A DNA stretch of 64,000 nucleotides from NCBI RefSeq assembly GCF_016862395.1, contig NZ_BOMW01000026.1, positions 116,935-180,934 of the forward strand, in the 5' to 3' direction. The translations under genes were made by a program, and so were the position numbers. Shown piece by piece: positions 43,142 to 51,253 of this stretch (the first letter of the stretch is position 1; each line of letters begins with the position of its first letter). This DNA comes from Actinoplanes siamensis (lineage in GTDB: Bacteria; Actinomycetota; Actinomycetes; Mycobacteriales; Micromonosporaceae). The notes below the pieces were generated by a model, which searched no databases, was not told the origin of the DNA, and worked only from the letters and a program-made list of their open reading frames with translations.

Positions 43142-43494
43142 CCGTGCTGATGGTCGCGGTCGGCGCGGCGATCGGGGCGCCGTTGCGCTACCTCACCGAC
43201 CGTTACCTCCAGGCCCGCTACGGTCCCGCGTTCCCGTGGGGCACGCTGGCCGTGAACGCGGCCGGCTCGCTGGTGCTCGGCCTGGTGCTCGGCTCGTCGC
43301 TGCCGCCCGGCCCGACCGCGCTGGTCGGCACCGGATTCTGCGGGGCGCTCACCACGTACTCGACGTTCTCCTGGGAGGCGCTGACCTTCGCCCGCCGCGG
43401 GGAACCGGCGAAGGCCTTCGCGTACGTGCTGGTCAGCGTGCTGGCCGGGCTGGGCGCCGCGGGCCTGGGCGCGATCCTGGCCGGGGCTTTCTAG
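43138..43494 (+). CDS. crcB: Fluoride channel subunit CrcB2
   Basis: A 118-residue four-helix protein. AVGAAIGAPLRYLTDRYLQARYG, PWGTLAVNAAGSLVLGLVLGS and VGTGFCGALTTYSTFSWEAL are the CrcB signature segments. It overlaps the first crcB gene by four bases. Its TAG stop overlaps the stop of the convergent GGDEF-EAL gene in a CTAG. Confidence 0.93.
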   Translation: MTVLMVAVGAAIGAPLRYLTDRYLQARYGPAFPWGTLAVNAAGSLVLGLVLGSSLPPGPTALVGTGFCGALTTYSTFSWEALTFARRGEPAKAFAYVLVSVLAGLGAAGLGAILAGAF

Positions 43495-45752
43495 GAGGGG
43501 AAGAGCAGGTCGTCCATCGCTTCCGCGGTCAGCGGCTCGGCGAAGTAGTAGCCCTGCCCCAGCTCGCAGTTGCCGTCGGTCAGCTCGCTGAGCTGGCCGA
43601 TGTGCTCGATGCCCTCGGCGACCGTGGACAGCTGCAGCGCCTGGCCCAGCTGGATGATGCCGAGTGTCAGCGCCGCCGCGGCCGGCAGGTCGCCGATGTC
43701 GTCGACGAACGACTTGTCGATCTTGATGATGTCGACCGGGAAGTTCCGGAGGTACGCCAGCGACGAGTACCCGGTGCCGAAGTCGTCGATCGCCAGCCGC
43801 ACCCCGAGCGCCTTGATCTCGCGCAGCCGGTCCAGCGTCTCCGGCCGGTGGTCCACCAACAGCGACTCGGTCAGCTCGATGACCAGGCACCGGGCCGGCA
43901 GCCCGCTCTCCGCGAGCGCCGACGAGACCAGCTGCGGCAGGTCGGCGCGCTCCAGTTGGACCGCGGAGAGGTTCACGCTGACGGTCAGCGGCTTCTGCCC
44001 GTCCGCGCGCTGGGCGTTCCACCGGGCCGCCTGGCGGCACGCCTCGCGCAGCACCCACTCGCCGATCGGCACGATCATCCCGGTCTCCTCGGCGAGCGGG
44101 ATGAACTCCATCGGCGGGATCATCCCGCGCTCCGGGTGCTGCCAGCGGACCAGCGCCTCCAGGCCGGAGATCTCCTCGGTGCGCAGCCGCACGATCGGCT
44201 GGAAGCGCAGCTCGAACTCGTGCCGCAGCACCGCCCGGCGCAGGTCCGCCTCCATCTGCAGGTGCTTCTGGAAGGACTCGCGCATGGCCGGCTCGAAGAC
44301 CGCGAACTGGTCCTTGCCCAGCTTCTTCGCCTCGAACATGGCCAGGTCCGCGCGAACCTGCAGGTCGTCCGCGCCGGTGGAGCCGGCCTCGGCGTACGCC
44401 ACGCCGACGCTGCAGCTCGCGTAGATCTCCCGCCCGTCCAGCTCGAACGGGTCGCGCAGCGCGGCCACGATCCGCCGCGCCACCGGCACCGCCGCCTCCA
44501 CCCCGGAGACGTCCGGGAGCAGCACGGCGAACTCGTCGCCGCCCAGCCGCGCCGCGGTGTCCCCGGTGCGCAGGCACTCGCGCAGCCGGTCGGCCACCGC
44601 GGCCAGCAGCCGGTCGCCCATGGCGTGCCCGAGCGAGTCGTTCACCACCTTGAACCGGTCGAGGTCGACCAGCAGCGTGGCGACCCCGGCGGACCCGGCG
44701 GTGGCGAGCGCGTTCTCCATCCGGGTGGTGAACAGCGAGCGGTTCGCCAGGCCGGTCAGCGAGTCGTGGAAGGCGTGGCTCATCTCGCGCAGCGTGCGCG
44801 CGTCGGTGATGGCCAGGCTGACGTGCTCGGCGAAGGCCCGCAGGACGTCCTGGGCGCTCCGGTCCCACTCGCGCACGCCCCGGAAGGAGCCGACGAAGAG
44901 GGCGCCGACCACGACGCCGTCCTCGTGCACCGGCACCGCCATCACGCTCCTGAGCCGGGACCGGACGATGTCCGGCACGGCGATCGGCGAGTTCGCGTAG
45001 TCGTCGACGGCGACCAGCTCGTCGCCCATCATCGCCAGGCCGGCGACGCCGAGCGTGGCGACCGGCATGGCCTGCAGTCGCTGCACGCCCTCGTCGGAGA
45101 TGCCGTGGCTGGCGATCAGGCTGGTCCGGCTCGGGTCGTCGAGATCCAGCACGGTCAGGCCGGACATCTCCACGTCGAGCAGCTCGGACGCGCTCGCGGT
45201 GATCTGGTCGAGGATCCGGCGCAGCGGCTCGCGCCGGGCGATCGCCCGCTGCACCGAGCTCAGCTCGTCGAACAATCGCTGCCGGCGCTGCAGCGAGGTG
45301 ATCAGGCGGTCGTTCTCGGCGGACTGCCGGCGCTCCGCCTCGATCAGCTGCAGCGCCTGCAGGCTCAGCTCGAGGACGCGGGCCATGCCGCGCAGCAGGC
45401 ACACCTCCTCGATGGAGAACGGGGTGTGGCGGCCGAGCACCAGGATGCCCGGCACAGCCCCGCCCAGCTGGGTCAGGGTGACCGCGTAGTCGCGGCCGTC
45501 GGCCCGGAAGGCGGAGCGCCGGCCGGCGGCGATCTCGGCCAGGGCGTACGCCGGAATGCGCTCGAGCGGCAGTCCGACCGCCGCCACCACGCCACCGTCG
45601 ACCATCAGCAGCGCGAGGTCGGCATCGAGCGCGCGCACGGCGCACTCCACGGCGGCATGCTGGGCGGCGGCCTCATCCGGCCGGTCGGCGACGACGGCGA
45701 GGAACTCCGTCAGTTGCTGGGTGGCGAGCACAATGATGCAGTCGGCCGCCAC
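43491..45752 (-). CDS. GAF-GGDEF-EAL cyclic di-GMP protein
   Basis: A 753-residue cytoplasmic signalling protein. The N-terminal 130 residues resemble a divergent GAF domain, then a coiled coil (LQLIEAERRQSAENDRLITSLQRRQRLFDELSSVQ), a GAF domain (about 185-325), a GGDEF domain with LLVDLDRFKVVNDSLGHAMGD and the intact active site RLGGDEFAVLL, and an EAL domain with SGLEALVRWQHPERG, VNLSAVQL, IELTES and AIDDFGTGYSSL. Both catalytic motifs are intact, so it might make or break c-di-GMP. GTG 45752 follows GGGATGG. No membrane helix is present. Confidence 0.93.
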   Translation of the reverse strand: MAADCIIVLATQQLTEFLAVVADRPDEAAAQHAAVECAVRALDADLALLMVDGGVVAAVGLPLERIPAYALAEIAAGRRSAFRADGRDYAVTLTQLGGAVPGILVLGRHTPFSIEEVCLLRGMARVLELSLQALQLIEAERRQSAENDRLITSLQRRQRLFDELSSVQRAIARREPLRRILDQITASASELLDVEMSGLTVLDLDDPSRTSLIASHGISDEGVQRLQAMPVATLGVAGLAMMGDELVAVDDYANSPIAVPDIVRSRLRSVMAVPVHEDGVVVGALFVGSFRGVREWDRSAQDVLRAFAEHVSLAITDARTLREMSHAFHDSLTGLANRSLFTTRMENALATAGSAGVATLLVDLDRFKVVNDSLGHAMGDRLLAAVADRLRECLRTGDTAARLGGDEFAVLLPDVSGVEAAVPVARRIVAALRDPFELDGREIYASCSVGVAYAEAGSTGADDLQVRADLAMFEAKKLGKDQFAVFEPAMRESFQKHLQMEADLRRAVLRHEFELRFQPIVRLRTEEISGLEALVRWQHPERGMIPPMEFIPLAEETGMIVPIGEWVLREACRQAARWNAQRADGQKPLTVSVNLSAVQLERADLPQLVSSALAESGLPARCLVIELTESLLVDHRPETLDRLREIKALGVRLAIDDFGTGYSSLAYLRNFPVDIIKIDKSFVDDIGDLPAAAALTLGIIQLGQALQLSTVAEGIEHIGQLSELTDGNCELGQGYYFAEPLTAEAMDDLLFPS

Positions 45753-45861
45753 CCATCCCAGTTGAGGAATTGCCGGACCGGTGTGCCAATCTGGTCACGA
45801 GCGGTCATTGTGCGATCACGTATGGTTGTCAAAGTCCGGTTCGATACGCCTGAATAGATCC

Positions 45862-47508
45862 GTGGGCACCCTCGACGTACCCCCGGACACGGCATCCGCC
45901 GGGCTCGCTCACGGACGTCTCGGCGCCGGCTCCGCCGCCTTCCTCGGCGCCGCCGCGGCCGCGCCGTTCGTCACGGTGGTCCTCGCGGCGCCGCCGCTGC
46001 TGGCCGCCGGCGCCGGGCCGCTGGCGGCGCTCTGCGTCGGCGCGGTCGCGGTGGTCCTGCTCCTCTTCGGTACGCCGTACGCCGCCATGATCCGACGCGG
46101 ACCCAGCGCCGGCGCGGCCTATCCGCAAATCGCCCGCGGTCTCGGCCGCCCCGCCGCGCTCACCGGCGCGTGGCTGGCCCTGGCCGGTTACCACGCCGTG
46201 CAGCTCGGTCTCTACGCGCTCACCGGCCAGGCCGCCGCGCCCCTGCTGCACAGCTGGTTCGGCGTCACTCCGCCGTGGTGGGCGATGGCCGCCGGATGCT
46301 GGGTGGTGGTCGCCGGGTGCGGCACGCTCCGGGTCGAGGCCGCCGCCGCGGTGGTCGCCGTGCTCACCGTCGCCGAGGTGGCCGTGCTCAGCGGCCTGGC
46401 CGCGGCAAACGTGGTGCGCCCGGCCGGCGGCCGGATCGGGACCGGCACGTTCCTGCCCGGCGACGTGTCCGGGATCGACCGGCCGCTGCTCGGCCTGCTG
46501 CTGGCGGCCGCGGTGCTCGGGTTCGCCGGCTTCGAGACCACCGGGGTGTACGCGGAGGAGGCCCGTGATCCGCGCCGGGCCCCGGGCCGGGCCGCCCGGC
46601 TGTCGGTCCTGCTGCTCGCGTTGCTGCTGGCCGGTGCGATCTGGAGCCTGATCGTCGGGGCCGGGCCGCGCGGGGTGGCCGGCCTGGCCGCCACCCGCGG
46701 TCCGGAGCTGCTGTTCGCGCTGGCCGGCGACCGCCTGGCGCCGTGGGCGGTGACCATCGGCCGGTTGATGCTGCTCACCGGGCTGCTGGCGGCGATCCTC
46801 GCGGTGCACCACGTGATCGCCCGCTACCTGTTCGCCCTCGGCCGGGAGCGGGTGCTGCCCGGCGTGCTGGCCGATGTCTCGCCGCGGACCCGCGCTCCGC
46901 GCGCCGCCTCCCTGGCCCAGTCGCTGATCGCGGGCGCCGCGCTGACCGGGGCGGTCCTCGCCGGGGCCGAGGAGTCGATCCGGACCGCGCGGTGGCTGGC
47001 GATCGGGGGTGGCCTCGCCGTCCTGGTGCTGTTGCTGCTCGCCGCGGTGGCGGCGCTGCTGCACCTGAACCGCGTGCCGGGCGGCGAGAACCTCTGGACC
47101 CGATTCGTCGCGCCTGTCCTGTCCACCGTGTCCCTCGGCGTGCTGCTCCAGCTGGCGTGCCTCAACCTGCGCGGGCTGCTGGGGGTGCCGGCCGGATCGC
47201 CGTGGGTCCGGGTGGTGGCCGCCGGTCTCGCGGCGTGTCCGGTGGCCGGGCTCGGGCATGCCCTGGTGCTGCGGTGGTTGCGGCCGGTCCGGTACGCCGG
47301 GATCGGGCTCGGCGGCGCGGCGGTGGTCGTCACGCCCCGGCCCGCCGCCGGGGAGGGGGCCGGCGATCCCGTGGCTTCCCGGCGGGAGAGCGCCCCACCG
47401 GAGGGCGGGCCGGCTCCGCGGGTCCCGCGGCAACGGACGCCGGGCGCTCACCGTCCCGAGCGGGTCCGTTCCGAGGAGGCCGACGGCTCCAGGCGGGTCA
47501 GCGGGTGA
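45862..47508 (+). CDS. APC superfamily amino acid permease
   Basis: A 548-residue membrane protein with about 12 helices. It has LGAGSAAFLGAAAAAPFVTVVLAAPPLLA, GPSAGAAYPQIARGLGRPAALTGAWLALAGYHAVQLGLYAL and LGFAGFETTGVYAEEARDPRRAPGRAARLSVLLLALLL; the GFAGFETTGVYAEEARDP segment is typical of APC-type permeases. A disordered Pro/Arg-rich tail of about 60 residues ends it. GTG 45862 is chosen; upstream in-frame sequence is not conserved. Substrate unknown. Confidence 0.85.
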   Translation: MGTLDVPPDTASAGLAHGRLGAGSAAFLGAAAAAPFVTVVLAAPPLLAAGAGPLAALCVGAVAVVLLLFGTPYAAMIRRGPSAGAAYPQIARGLGRPAALTGAWLALAGYHAVQLGLYALTGQAAAPLLHSWFGVTPPWWAMAAGCWVVVAGCGTLRVEAAAAVVAVLTVAEVAVLSGLAAANVVRPAGGRIGTGTFLPGDVSGIDRPLLGLLLAAAVLGFAGFETTGVYAEEARDPRRAPGRAARLSVLLLALLLAGAIWSLIVGAGPRGVAGLAATRGPELLFALAGDRLAPWAVTIGRLMLLTGLLAAILAVHHVIARYLFALGRERVLPGVLADVSPRTRAPRAASLAQSLIAGAALTGAVLAGAEESIRTARWLAIGGGLAVLVLLLLAAVAALLHLNRVPGGENLWTRFVAPVLSTVSLGVLLQLACLNLRGLLGVPAGSPWVRVVAAGLAACPVAGLGHALVLRWLRPVRYAGIGLGGAAVVVTPRPAAGEGAGDPVASRRESAPPEGGPAPRVPRQRTPGAHRPERVRSEEADGSRRVSG

Positions 47509-47569
47509 CGGCGGCGTCCAGCAGCGTCGCGGCCATCGCGCGGCCGCCTCGCTGATCCCGCGGCTCGGC

Positions 47570-47950
47570 GTGCCCGCCCGGCTCCGCGGCGACCTGTTCG
47601 CGCTGGTCCCGATCATCGTGGCCAGTTGGGCGCTCGGCGGGCTCTACCTCTCGCTCGGCCCGTCGGTCGCGTCCGACTCGTTCGGTATCCACGACCATCT
47701 GGCCGGCGGCCTGGTGGTGGCGCTGGTCTGCGGCACCGGCGCGGTCACCTCGTTCCTGCTGCGCCGGGTCGCCACCGCGCGGGTGCTGACCGTCGCCGGG
47801 GGCGGGCTGCTCGCCGGCGGCGCGCTCGGGGTGGCCGGGCTGATGGCCAACCGCCTGGGCCTGCACACCACCGCCCTCTGGTACGCCGGAATCGTCGCGG
47901 TGCTGGGCCTGGTAGCCCTGATCGCCCAGCGCGCACGCCATTCCGCCTGA
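47570..47950 (+). pseudogene. Internal fragment of an MFS transporter gene
   Basis: About 126 codons read LIPRLGVPARLRGDLFALVPIIVASWALGGLYLSLGPSVASDSFG and continue through four helices to LHTTALWYAGIVAVLGLVALIAQRARHSA. SWALGGLYLSLGPS is the start of helix 7 in a common actinomycete MFS family, so the first half of the transporter is missing, and the sequence stops where later helices should follow. No good start codon with a ribosome site is seen; GTG 47570 is nominal. It lies directly after the APC permease stop. Confidence 0.6.
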
Positions 47951-48045
47951 TCTCACACCTTCGGTGGCCGCCACGGCGTGGAGCGGTGGAAAGTGCCCGA
48001 GAACGGCTCAGCATATGGGGCGAATCGGACATCGAAGGGTGAGGC

Positions 48046-49623
48046 ATGAAGAGGATCTGGGCGGCCGCCAGCGTGGTCGCGCTCGGTGCGGCGAGCATCG
48101 CGATCACACCCGCGGCGGCCGCTCCGCCGCACGGCACATCGAACCACCGGACACGGCCGATCGCGTGGAGTCCCTGCACCGACATCACGCTCAAGGCGCA
48201 GGGCGTGGAGTGCGGCACCGTCACCGTGCCGATGGACTACGCGAAACCGGACGGCACCAAGATCGAGCTGGCCGTGGCGCGGATCAAGCACACCGTCCCG
48301 GCCGACAAGTACCAGGGCGTCGTCCTGGTCAACCCGGGCGGACCGGGCGGCGCCGGGCGAGGCATGGCCTCGCTCGGCGCGAAGGTGCCGAAGAGCGCCG
48401 GCGACGCGTACGACTGGATCGGGTACGACCCGCGCGGCGTCGGCGCCAGCAAGCCCAAACTGACCTGCGACAGCGACTACGCGGGGTACCGCCGGCCGGC
48501 GTACGTGCCGGTCACCGCGGCGTTGGAGGACGCCTGGCACGCCAAGACCCGGCAGTACGCCGCGGACTGCGCCCGGGCCGGCGGCGCGCTGCTGCACCAC
48601 ATGCGCACCGAGGACTCGGTCCGGGACATGGAGAGCATCCGCAAGGCGCTGGGCGTCGATCAGATCAACTTCTACGGCTTCTCGTACGGGACGTACCTCG
48701 GCCAGGTCTACGCCACCAAGCACCCGGACCGGGTCCGCCGGATGGTGCTGGACGGCAACGTCAACCCCGGCCGGGTCTGGTACCGGTCGAACCTGGACCA
48801 GGACGTCGCCTTCGACCGCAACATCAAGATCTACTTCCGCTGGCTGGCGAAGCACGACGACGTCTACCACCTCGGCAAGACCGGTCCGGACGTGGAGAAG
48901 CTCTACAACCGGCAGCTCGCCGAGCTGGCCACGAAGCCGGCCGGCGGGGTGATCGGCCCGGCCGAGCTGACAGACGTCTTCCTGCAGCCCGGGTACTACA
49001 TCTTCGCCTGGGAGAAGACCGGCCGGGCGTTCTCCGAGTGGGTCACCAAGAAGGACCCGGCCGGGCTCAAGGCGCTCTTCGACGAGGACAACCCGCAGGA
49101 GCCGGGGGCGGACAACAACTACGCCGTCTACCTGGCCGTGCAGTGCACCGACGCGCCCTGGCCGGCCAAGTGGGCGACCTGGTCCAAGGAGAACTGGAAG
49201 ATCTACCACCGGGCGCCGTTCGAGACCTGGGGCAACGCCTGGTACAACGCGCCGTGCCGGCACTGGGCCGCGAAGGCGGACGAGCCGGTCCGGGTGGACG
49301 GCGCCAAGGTGCCGCCGATCCTGCTGCTCAGCGAGACGCTGGACGCGGCCACGCCGTTCGCGGGCAGCCTGGAGGTTCGCCGGCGCTTCCCGCGCGCCGC
49401 GCTGATCGAGGGCGTGAACGGCACCACGCACGCCGGATCGCTCTTCGGCAACTCGTGCGTCGACGACGCGATCGCCGACTACTTGGCGACCGGCGCGCTG
49501 CCGCGGCGGGTGCCCGGTGACCGCTCCGACAAGCAGTGCGCCCCGCTGCCGCCGCCGGAAGCCGGCCACCCGGCGATGCGCAGCGCGGCGGCCCCGTCCG
49601 ACGTGCTGCGCCTGCAGCCCTGA
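48046..49623 (+). CDS. Secreted alpha/beta hydrolase (tripeptidyl aminopeptidase type)
   Basis: A 525-residue exported serine peptidase-like enzyme. The signal peptide is MKRIWAAASVVALGAASIAITPAAAAPP. The oxyanion region is VLVNPGGPGGAGRGMA, the nucleophile lies in INFYGFSYGTYLGQVYA, the acid in LLLSETLDAATPFAGSLEV and the histidine in EGVNGTTHAGSLFG. The C-terminal TAP-like domain closes the fold. These features match the Streptomyces tripeptidyl aminopeptidase/SlpD-SlpE group, which trim peptides outside the cell. The signal sequence and GAAGGGTGAGGC upstream support ATG 48046. Confidence 0.92.
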   Translation: MKRIWAAASVVALGAASIAITPAAAAPPHGTSNHRTRPIAWSPCTDITLKAQGVECGTVTVPMDYAKPDGTKIELAVARIKHTVPADKYQGVVLVNPGGPGGAGRGMASLGAKVPKSAGDAYDWIGYDPRGVGASKPKLTCDSDYAGYRRPAYVPVTAALEDAWHAKTRQYAADCARAGGALLHHMRTEDSVRDMESIRKALGVDQINFYGFSYGTYLGQVYATKHPDRVRRMVLDGNVNPGRVWYRSNLDQDVAFDRNIKIYFRWLAKHDDVYHLGKTGPDVEKLYNRQLAELATKPAGGVIGPAELTDVFLQPGYYIFAWEKTGRAFSEWVTKKDPAGLKALFDEDNPQEPGADNNYAVYLAVQCTDAPWPAKWATWSKENWKIYHRAPFETWGNAWYNAPCRHWAAKADEPVRVDGAKVPPILLLSETLDAATPFAGSLEVRRRFPRAALIEGVNGTTHAGSLFGNSCVDDAIADYLATGALPRRVPGDRSDKQCAPLPPPEAGHPAMRSAAAPSDVLRLQP

Positions 49624-49641
49624 TCCCCGCGGGCGGTTCAG

Positions 49642-49739
49642 CCGGACGCCCGGTCCTCAGCGGAACGGACGGTTCCGCCGGACTCCCGGTCTCGGCGGAA
49701 CGGACCGCCGAGCCGGACGCCCGGCCTTAGCGGAAAGCC
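49642..49739. repeat. Three degenerate direct repeats, period 35-36 bases
   Basis: Copies start CCGGACGCCCGGTCC (49642), CCGGACTCCCGGTCT (49678) and CCGGACGCCCGGCCT (49713), each followed by AGCGGAA or GGCGGAACGGA. The block lies just after the peptidase stop and runs into a terminator. Confidence 0.7.
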
Positions 49740-49767
49740 CGGTGGCGAAGCTCTCAGCCGGGCTTTT
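49734..49767 (+). terminator. Terminator with T-tract after secreted peptidase
   Basis: AAAGCCCGG (49734-49742) pairs with CCGGGCTTT (49758-49766) and TTTT follows, one of the few classic intrinsic terminators in the window. Confidence 0.75.
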
Positions 49768-49784
49768 CCCGAGTTCGGCTATGC

Positions 49785-49890
49785 TCGACCACGCGAAGGG
49801 GAGTAGCTCCCAACGTCGCGGTCGACATACTGACGATCCTCGGATCGTCCGGCCGCGCGGCCTCTTGCCGAGGCGAGCGAGACCTTCGAC
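49785..49890 (+). ncRNA. Manganese riboswitch (yybP-ykoY)
   Basis: The leader contains the two signature loops of the yybP-ykoY aptamer: GGGGAGTAGC (49798-49807) and ACATACTGAC (49825-49834), with the 3' block GGCGAGCGAGACCTTCG. P1 can form from GCGAAGG (49793-49799) and CCTTCG (49883-49888). After the aptamer, CCCGG (49938-49942) can pair with CCGGG (49954-49958), which overlaps the ribosome site of the next gene, so Mn2+ may act by exposing it. The downstream gene is a TMEM165-type transporter, a known target class. Confidence 0.87.
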
Positions 49891-49966
49891 CAGGCCGTTC
49901 ACTGCGACGGCCGGGTCGAGGTCGCCCGCGTCCGAAACCCGGTCATCGCTCAACCGGGAGATATTC

Positions 49967-50554
49967 GTGTCAGCTTTCCTTGCCGCGCTGGGCATCAGCT
50001 TCGCGGTCATCTTCGTCGCCGAGCTCGGTGACAAGTCCCAACTCATGGCGATGACCTTCGCCACCCGGTTCCGGCTGCTGCCGGTACTGGTCGGCATCAC
50101 CGCGGCCACCGCGCTGGTGCATCTGGTCTCGGTCGGCATCGGTTACGGCCTCGGCGCCGCCCTCCCCACCGACTGGATCTCGCTGGTCGCCGGCATCGCG
50201 TTCCTGGCGTTCGGCGCCTGGACGCTGCGCGGCGACAAGCTGACGGACGACGAGAAGAACAAGGCGGAGCGGTCCACCGGCTCCGCGATCCTCGCCGTCG
50301 GTGGCGCGTTCTTCCTGGCCGAGCTCGGTGACAAGACCATGCTGGCGACGATCACACTGGCCACCCAGCACGGCCCGGTCGGCACCTGGATCGGCTCCAC
50401 CCTGGGCATGGTGGCCGCCGACGCGTTGGCCATCGTGGTCGGTCGCTATCTGGGCCGGCACCTGCCCGAGCACATCATCAAGTGGGGCGCCGCGGCATTG
50501 TTCGCTATCTTCGGCATCTGGCTGATCGCCGAGGGGGTCATCGGCCTGTCCTGA
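49967..50554 (+). CDS. TMEM165/GDT1 family manganese transporter
   Basis: A 195-residue membrane protein of the UPF0016 family with six helices in two repeats. Each repeat has the ExGDK motif: VIFVAELGDKSQLMAMTFATRF and FFLAELGDKTMLATITLATQ. Bacterial members export Mn2+, and some carry Ca2+. GTG 49967 follows CCGGGAG. The Mn2+ riboswitch in its leader strongly supports a role in manganese efflux, turned on when the metal is in excess. Confidence 0.92.
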   Translation: MSAFLAALGISFAVIFVAELGDKSQLMAMTFATRFRLLPVLVGITAATALVHLVSVGIGYGLGAALPTDWISLVAGIAFLAFGAWTLRGDKLTDDEKNKAERSTGSAILAVGGAFFLAELGDKTMLATITLATQHGPVGTWIGSTLGMVAADALAIVVGRYLGRHLPEHIIKWGAAALFAIFGIWLIAEGVIGLS

Positions 50555-50566
50555 TCGGGAGGCGCT

Positions 50567-51253
50567 GTGCCGGGACATCGGTTCGTCGATCTCAGCCACG
50601 TGATCCGGGACGGGTTGGTGACCTATCCGGGACTGCCCGCCCCGCGGATCGGCCGGCACCTCAACCGCGCGGAGTCCCGGGACCGGTACGCGCCCGGCAC
50701 CGAATTCTCCATCGACCGGATCACCATGGTCGGCAACACCGGGACGTATCTGGACAGTCCGTTCCACCGCTACGCCGACGGCGCCGACCTGGCCGGCCTG
50801 CCGCTGCACCGGCTCGCCGAGCTTCCGGCCGTGGTGGTCCGGGCGATCGGCGGCCCGCGCGGGGTCACCGCTGACACACTGGCCGGTGTGGACGTCGAGG
50901 GACGGGCGGTGCTGCTGCACACCGGTGGAGACCAGCACTGGGCCACGAAGGACTACGGGGTGGACGCGCCCTTCCTCACCGGGGAGGGCGCGCGCCACCT
51001 GGTGGACCACGGCGCGGCGCTGGTCGGCATCGACGCGGTGAACATCGACGACATCTCCGCGGCCGCGCGAGGTGAGCGGCCGGCACACAGCCTGCTGCTC
51101 GCGGCCGGGATCCCGATCGTCGAACACCTCACCAACCTCGCCGCGGTGCCGGAGCGGGGCGCCCGGTTCACCGCGGTGCCGCCGCGCGTCGCCGAGTTCG
51201 GCACGTTCCCGGTCCGCGCCTACGCCAGCGTCCCGCCGGGTGACCGGCCATGA
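50567..51253 (+). CDS. Cyclase family protein (kynurenine formamidase-like)
   Basis: A 228-residue hydrolase. It starts HRFVDLSHVIRDGLVTYPGLPAPRI, the metal-site segment reads VGNTGTYLDSPFHRYADGADLAGLPL in place of the usual HxGTHxDxPxHF, and later come LLHTGGDQHW and GIDAVNIDDIS. The first metal-binding His of the motif is replaced (NTGTYLDSPFH), so catalytic activity may differ from kynurenine formamidase. GTG 50567 begins 13 bases after the transporter stop. The next gene overlaps its stop (ATGA). Confidence 0.85.
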   Translation: MPGHRFVDLSHVIRDGLVTYPGLPAPRIGRHLNRAESRDRYAPGTEFSIDRITMVGNTGTYLDSPFHRYADGADLAGLPLHRLAELPAVVVRAIGGPRGVTADTLAGVDVEGRAVLLHTGGDQHWATKDYGVDAPFLTGEGARHLVDHGAALVGIDAVNIDDISAAARGERPAHSLLLAAGIPIVEHLTNLAAVPERGARFTAVPPRVAEFGTFPVRAYASVPPGDRP

